A stretch of DNA of 64,000 nucleotides, from contig OZ025276.1 in the NCBI GenBank assembly GCA_964019165.1, positions 10,650,005-10,714,004 of the forward strand, given 5' to 3'. Below the pieces are notes generated by a model, which worked only from the letters and a program-made list of their open reading frames with translations, was not told where the DNA came from and ran no database searches. Origin of the DNA: Mastigias papua. Its lineage: Eukaryota > Cnidaria > Scyphozoa > Rhizostomeae > Mastigiidae. How positions within the stretch are numbered: the stretch's first letter is position 1; each line of letters opens with the position of its first letter. The translations under genes and the position numbers were made by a program. Positions 59,310 to 64,000 of the stretch are shown piece after piece.

Positions 59310-59630
59310 CCCAGCGCACACTAGCAATTTTTGTCACCAACGACTGCGATTTTTGTCCCTGGCGACTGATTTGTGTAGTCCCCAGGCCACCAGATTGTCA
59401 CTTTGCATGATATTACGTGCGATGAAACAGTCACTGATTGGTGCGTCGACCAGAAAAATGTTTTTGCACCCCAGCATACTTGCAATCTTCTGTTTTTAGT
59501 CGCCGGCGACAAAAACAAATACCAAACATGCTAGATATGTTTTGTTGTCGCTGGCGACAAAAGTTATCTGTTTTGCTTCCCGTAGACCTGCGATTTTTGT
59601 TGACAGCAAGAATCGCTAGTGTGCGCTGGG
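59310..59630. mobile_element. 321-bp inverted-repeat element with CCCAGCGCACACTAGC ends
   Basis: The first 16 bp CCCAGCGCACACTAGC are repeated perfectly inverted at 59615-59630. Inside are several ttgtcgc(c/t)ggcgacaa palindromes and ttgcgattttttgt-like units. I could not find a clear target duplication, so the superfamily is open. Confidence 0.75.
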
Positions 59631-59843
59631 CATACGGTTAATCCTTATCTACAAAAACTTCCAAATATATGAAGGGTTTATTTAGTTAGTGGCCTTGTAA
59701 CTTTAAGTCATGAGCCTTCGTAAGTTTTTTTGATGGAAAGTAATGCTCCTATCCTTTACCAGAAGCTGTTCAAATGGTGTCATAATCTTCATACAAAACC
59801 TCCAAGGCACACTTATTTGTCCTATTTATACCTTTGTTGGCGG

Positions 59844-60103
59844 GCGAGTGGCCAAGTGGTTAGAGCGCTTGACTACCGTGCGAAACATCGATGGTTCGAG
59901 CCGACCCCTCGGATCATAGTTGGGATGCTCGCTCGCTGTTCACCCAGCAGCAAATGGGTACCTGGTGGCAACACTGGGGAAGTTAAAGGCGGCGAGAAAA
60001 GGAACTGGCCACCCTACCTCACTATGCCGGCGGCTCAGGATAAGTGTCCCTCTAACGGGCACTCCCCCAACGTACGAAATCGTACACGGGACCCACCTTT
60101 ACC
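59844..60103 (+). mobile_element. tRNA-derived SINE, 260 bp, 19-bp target duplication
   Basis: Pol III A box TGGCCAAGTGG at 59849-59859 matches the consensus exactly, and B box GGTTCGAGCC is at 59893-59902, so the head is tRNA-like. The body is unrelated to tRNA and the 3' end has a short acctttacc tail. The 19-bp duplication TTTATACCTTTGTTGGCGG is perfect at 59825-59843 and 60104-60122, marking target-primed reverse transcription. A perfect duplication implies a young insertion. The 134-codon plus-strand frame crossing it is an artefact. Confidence 0.92.
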
Positions 60104-61504
60104 TTTATACCTTTGTTGGCGGTTTTACTTGTAAAAACAAAGCTATGAGGCAGTATGAAAAACTTGACATAAGAATATAGGTTAGAAGTACTTTTGCTTT
60201 TTCTTTATTGAGGAATAGTTTTATTTTGGAAAATTCACATAGGTTTTGGTTTATTTTCTAATAAAGCTCTTGTTTGCAAGCGGATTCAGAACAACTTTGA
60301 GCTTTAGGTATCAAGGGGCGTACAAATGACTAGAACTATCGAGACAAATCATTTCGAAATTTGCACAACAATTGACTGGAGCCACAAATTGTTGAACCAT
60401 TGTAAGCATGTGCTAAATGGCATTATAAGCTTAAAATGCATAAATGATTTCCCGCTGATAATGAGTACTTTATTGACAACTAAAGTGAATGGAAAAATTA
60501 CCAGTATAATACATTACGCTTTCTTGTTATTCAATCGCTTATTGAGGCATTGATTGCGGTTTCCATGACGACTAATAGGGAGGTATTGCAAGCATCCATT
60601 ACGGATGCCTATTCCTCCAGTATGACACGTTTGTTCCGGAGGGGTGAAGACCATACAGGTATCCCCAGGGAACCGGAGCGAAACTGGGATGCTTTTACTC
60701 GAATACGCTGACGTAATCATCTCGCAAATGAATCGAGAAACACTGGGCACGAAACCCCCTGGATCTACTGTCACCACTGGATATGAAAGATTGTAAACAG
60801 GTATACGGACGTACAGCAGAAAGCGAACAAAAGAACATCAACTAACGAGTATTGTTTATGTGGAAAGTCTAGCGTTTTCTCTGATGTAAATATGCTCAAT
60901 GTGAGAAAATGACACCGAAAACAGAAGGGGATATGAGGGGGGATCTTTGTTGCTAAGAATTGCATTACTACCATAGAAGTCAAGAGACGCAAAATATTTG
61001 CATTTTGTTCGATACTTTTTATAATAAGGTAACCAGTGTAAGTGAGATATTTTGAGATATTTCATAAGCAACATCATGATGGACGAAAAGTGGCCTGTTT
61101 TGATGGCTAACCCTTTCGTCCAGCATTGATTTCCAACCCTAGGACAGGTTCTCATTATAAAATGCCATAAAGTAATAAGACCAATATTTACTAACTATCC
61201 TAATGCCCAAAATCATGATTTTGTTATCATGAATTTATTTAAATACTACATGTGCTAGGTGTGCGAAAGACGAGACGACAGACGAAGCGAAAGGCGAAAG
61301 AGAGCGATGTAAGTTACGATAAATTCACGCCCACCACATGGATACGAAGTCATTCTCTGCTATAGACACCCCCCGTTTTGGAAGATAACTATGGCAATAC
61401 ATCTCATTGTAGAAGTACACGAAGTAAACAGACATGATAGTACGTCACTCAACTGTCAGGATCTCTTCTAGAGTGTAATGAGTAGTTAATGATATTCTAC
61501 AGGA

Positions 61505-63970
61505 ATGGAAAATTCACAAGAATTCAGAAATGGAAACAAGGCTGTAAGTTCATTTTGTCTGTCTGTAGGTATAATAGAAGTTGTCCATGTGGCAGTTTTT
61601 AGGTCTCCACGGTCAAACTATTTTGATTATTCCATTGCCACAGTAAAGAGATCGATCTAAGAATAGTAGGAAGTGTTTCTCAACCCACTCTCTCTGGCTC
61701 TCTCTCGTTCTCTCTCCGGAAATTCTGTTGAGAGAATATAGGTTGTGATCTCACCTCGGATTGTTTCCCTCGATTCCAGAGTATTTCCACCCCATATGTC
61801 CTGTCAGCCAATTTTTGCTCACCTCTTTAGCATGTCAACAGTACTTGAAGTATTTTATTTTAATTCTCTAATTAGAGTTAGCTCTCAGAATCAGCTGTTC
61901 TTCGAGGGGACTCTCTATGTAACAGTATTCAAGTTGTCGATATCTTCTCTATCAGAGTATGTTTTCAGAATTTAATCAAAGCAGCATTATGCAGGTAGAA
62001 GCATGTACTTTGTCATACACCACGATATCGTAGCATTTTTTTTAATATTATGGGCCTTACCTTTGACATTAACTCAAAGTATCAGGGGAAAACCCCAGTT
62101 TAAACTCTTATTGTAAAAATGTGAGACAGCTAGATTTGGCCAGTATATCTACAGACAGCTGCAACTTGCCATGTGAATAACTAACCTCTCTGTTTAGCAA
62201 GTAATGCATTTTCACCTATCATTATATCAGGTTATCCTAATCTTTTTTATATCTAATATTTATATCATTTTCAGGTTCCACAGTTAGTAATTCTGTTATA
62301 GAGGCAGGAAATTATAATAGTCTGATTGGAAAGCAGTAGTAACCCTAGTTATAATACTATTGGCAATTCATATGTAAATGCTACTACAAACATCAGTTTT
62401 TACAATTAACTAGGAATACCTTATATTTCTTTATATTAACTATTAGTTTCCATCTTTACACAGGGTAGTGGAAGTCCTTTCCCAAAGCTTTCCTTGCCTC
62501 ACAGTGAAATAAACCCATTGTATGATGTAATTGTAATCGGCTCTGGGTATGGTGCGTCTATTGCGGCAAGTCGGTGTGCCCGTGCTGGACAGCAAGTTTG
62601 TATTTTAGAAAGGGGGAAGGAGTGGCAGCCAGGAGACTTTCCAGAATCATTGCTTGATTCAAGAAAGCATTTTCAAGTGAATTACAAAGGAAAAAAGGGA
62701 CTTGTAGGTAGGTTTGTGCCTATTAGTATGCCTGGGATTTTGAGAGGAGGAAGAGCTTTTTAGTTGTATGAAAACTATTTTGTTAATTTGACTGCTGAGA
62801 GCATGTTAGATTTGACTCTTGATATGTATTATTCAGTTAGCCATTGCACTTAAATTTTTGGATTCCACATTATGTATATATTCATGCACATATTATTGAT
62901 TTTTATCTATTCATTGTTTGTTAGGAGACCCAACAGATTTATATGAGGTGATTGTTTCTGATGACATCACAGTTGTTAAGGGCTGTGGACTCGGAGGGAC
63001 ATCACTCATCAATGCAAGTGTTGGGCTTGATGCAGATCCGAGAGTTTTCCAAGATAAAAGATGGCCTCAAGATTTAAGGAATGACATGAAAAGTTTTTTA
63101 GATGTTGATCGTAGGCATGTGAATGAAATGCTGCTACCAAATGTATACCCTGACCATTATCCCATGCCTAAAAAACTGAAAGCAATGGAGAAAGCAGCCA
63201 GAGGACTTAATATTCCTGATATAGAAGATATTGGAGACATATTCAAGAAAGCCCCATTGTATGCATTGTTTGTGGTATTCAACTAGATCCTTTTTGTATC
63301 GTAATGATCAGATGTGGATATATCGTTTGATACAGATGAGCATGTATCAGATATTTTTTAATCTGCAGGGTGGTCTATCTAAAATGAAGAGCTTTGATGT
63401 TGTGTTCTGGCTCTTAGTTCTACATTATTTGATGTCTTTTTGAAATGCAAAGTACTCTTAATTTTTTTAAAAAGTCCACCTAGGCCATTCTTATTCTAGA
63501 TCCCCAATTTGCTTTGATCACGTGTTAATTAATGTTGGAGAATTGTATGCTTTTTATTTTGTTTACAGTTCAAGTGACTTGTGAAGACCCTCCATAGCTA
63601 TCATTATTAGGTAAATTTTCCACCCACCCTGTTTTATTCCAACCCCCCCCCCATTTATTAGGCTTTTAGCAAATCTCTAGCCACTCCTACTGTTCCAACT
63701 CCCCCATTTATTTGGGATTTTTAGAGTATGTTTGTTCTTAGTTCACCTGAAGCTCATCAGATGTACAGTGTATGAATAAATTGGGTGTATCCTTTTAGAT
63801 TTGTTAATTTCCAAAGTGAAAAGACTGAAGAGACTAAATATCGTTTTAACCAGCCACCATGTAATGGTTGTGGAAACTGTGTCAGTGGTTGTAACACAGG
63901 AGCAAAAAATACATTAACTATGAACTATCTTCCTGATGCAAAAGTCCATGGAGCTGAGATATTTACACAG
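61505..63970 (+). CDS. GMC-type FAD oxidoreductase (cholesterol oxidase-like), N-terminal part, runs off right edge
   Basis: Exons 61505-61543, 62464-62707, 62925-63258 and 63799-63970; phases agree, giving 263 codons so far. The short first exon (MENSQEFRNGNKA, donor GTAAGT) is inferred from phase. FAD-binding Rossmann: YDVIVIGSGYGAS with GSGYG at 39-43 and the ribose-binding Glu62 in ILERG. The GMC signature GCGLGGTSLINASVGLDADP is in exon 3. Exon 4 carries PCNGCGNCVSGCNTGAKNTL, a four-Cys block, then MNYLPDAKVHGAEIF. The same block occurs in bacterial cholesterol oxidase-like GMC enzymes. Substrate unknown: sterol or another alcohol. The family is mostly bacterial, but four exons with normal introns show it is a resident animal gene. 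The catalytic His lies beyond the window. Confidence 0.9.
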
Positions 63971-64000
63971 GTTGGTTGTGTATTTTGCTAGTCTTGCAGT

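Larger units (their letters stand above)
56138..61504. other. Intergenic region between ferredoxin and GMC oxidoreductase
   Basis: Contains a hAT MITE, a dispersed repeat, a LINE tail, a CCC-ended inverted-repeat element and a SINE (separate entries). I see no host gene between them. 57780-58230 and 60130-61500 are AT-rich with nothing recognisable beyond a purine-rich gacgagacgacagacgaagc run near 61270. Confidence 0.6.

Noticed and set aside
59849..59920. Candidate tRNA gene with perfect A and B boxes
   Set aside because: No acceptor stem pairing was evident and the sequence continues into a non-tRNA body bounded by a 19-bp duplication, so it is a SINE head.
59730..60180. Plus-strand frames of 134 and 86 codons
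   Set aside because: They cross the SINE and its flanks in unrelated frames.

Overview
This is nuclear DNA from an animal, most likely an early-branching marine invertebrate; a cnidarian is my best guess, at low confidence. It is AT-rich. The genes are broken into short exons with GT..AG introns of 0.1-3.4 kb. The gene set (animal NADH-glutamate synthase, an MPHOSPH8-like chromodomain/ankyrin protein, Misato, adrenodoxin, a bacterial-like GMC oxidoreductase) and the dense population of small DNA transposons and LINE tails fit that. No operons, CRISPR arrays or ribosome binding sites occur.

Layout. (1) 409-11895, minus: the N-terminal third of a glutamate synthase in 18 exons, running off the left edge. 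(2) 12445-13173, plus: an intronless 242-residue ORF with a TATA box, 549 bp from the glutamate synthase start and divergent from it. The gap carries CCAAT boxes and CACGTG E-boxes. (3) 15807-29411, plus: an MPHOSPH8-like gene in ten exons (1307 codons), with chromodomain, an 850-residue low-complexity exon, ankyrin repeats and a C-terminal domain. (4) 30408-32919, minus: MSTO1/Misato, complete in three exons (573 residues), convergent with (3). (5) 33131-42505, plus: a twelve-exon gene for an 899-residue protein with an N-terminal C2HC zinc finger, coiled coil and C-terminal CAP-Gly domain. It is divergent from MSTO1 across 211 bp. (6) 42506-53107: gene-poor, with two small related minus-strand ORFs and several transposons. 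(7) 53108-56137, minus: an adrenodoxin-type ferredoxin, complete in four exons. (8) 56138-61504: repeats, including a LINE tail and a SINE with a 19-bp target duplication. (9) 61505-right edge, plus: the start of a GMC oxidoreductase.

All exon boundaries were read by hand from splice signals, frame and family conservation. For the main genes, exon phases agree at every junction, which is strong internal support. The genes do not form an evident pathway.

The less expected content is: (a) two small ORFs at 45.0 and 49.8 kb that share a protein motif while almost every shared residue uses a different codon; (b) a zinc finger/CAP-Gly architecture I do not recognise; (c) an invertebrate MPHOSPH8-like protein; and (d) many MITE-like elements with readable target-site duplications, several nested in one another.
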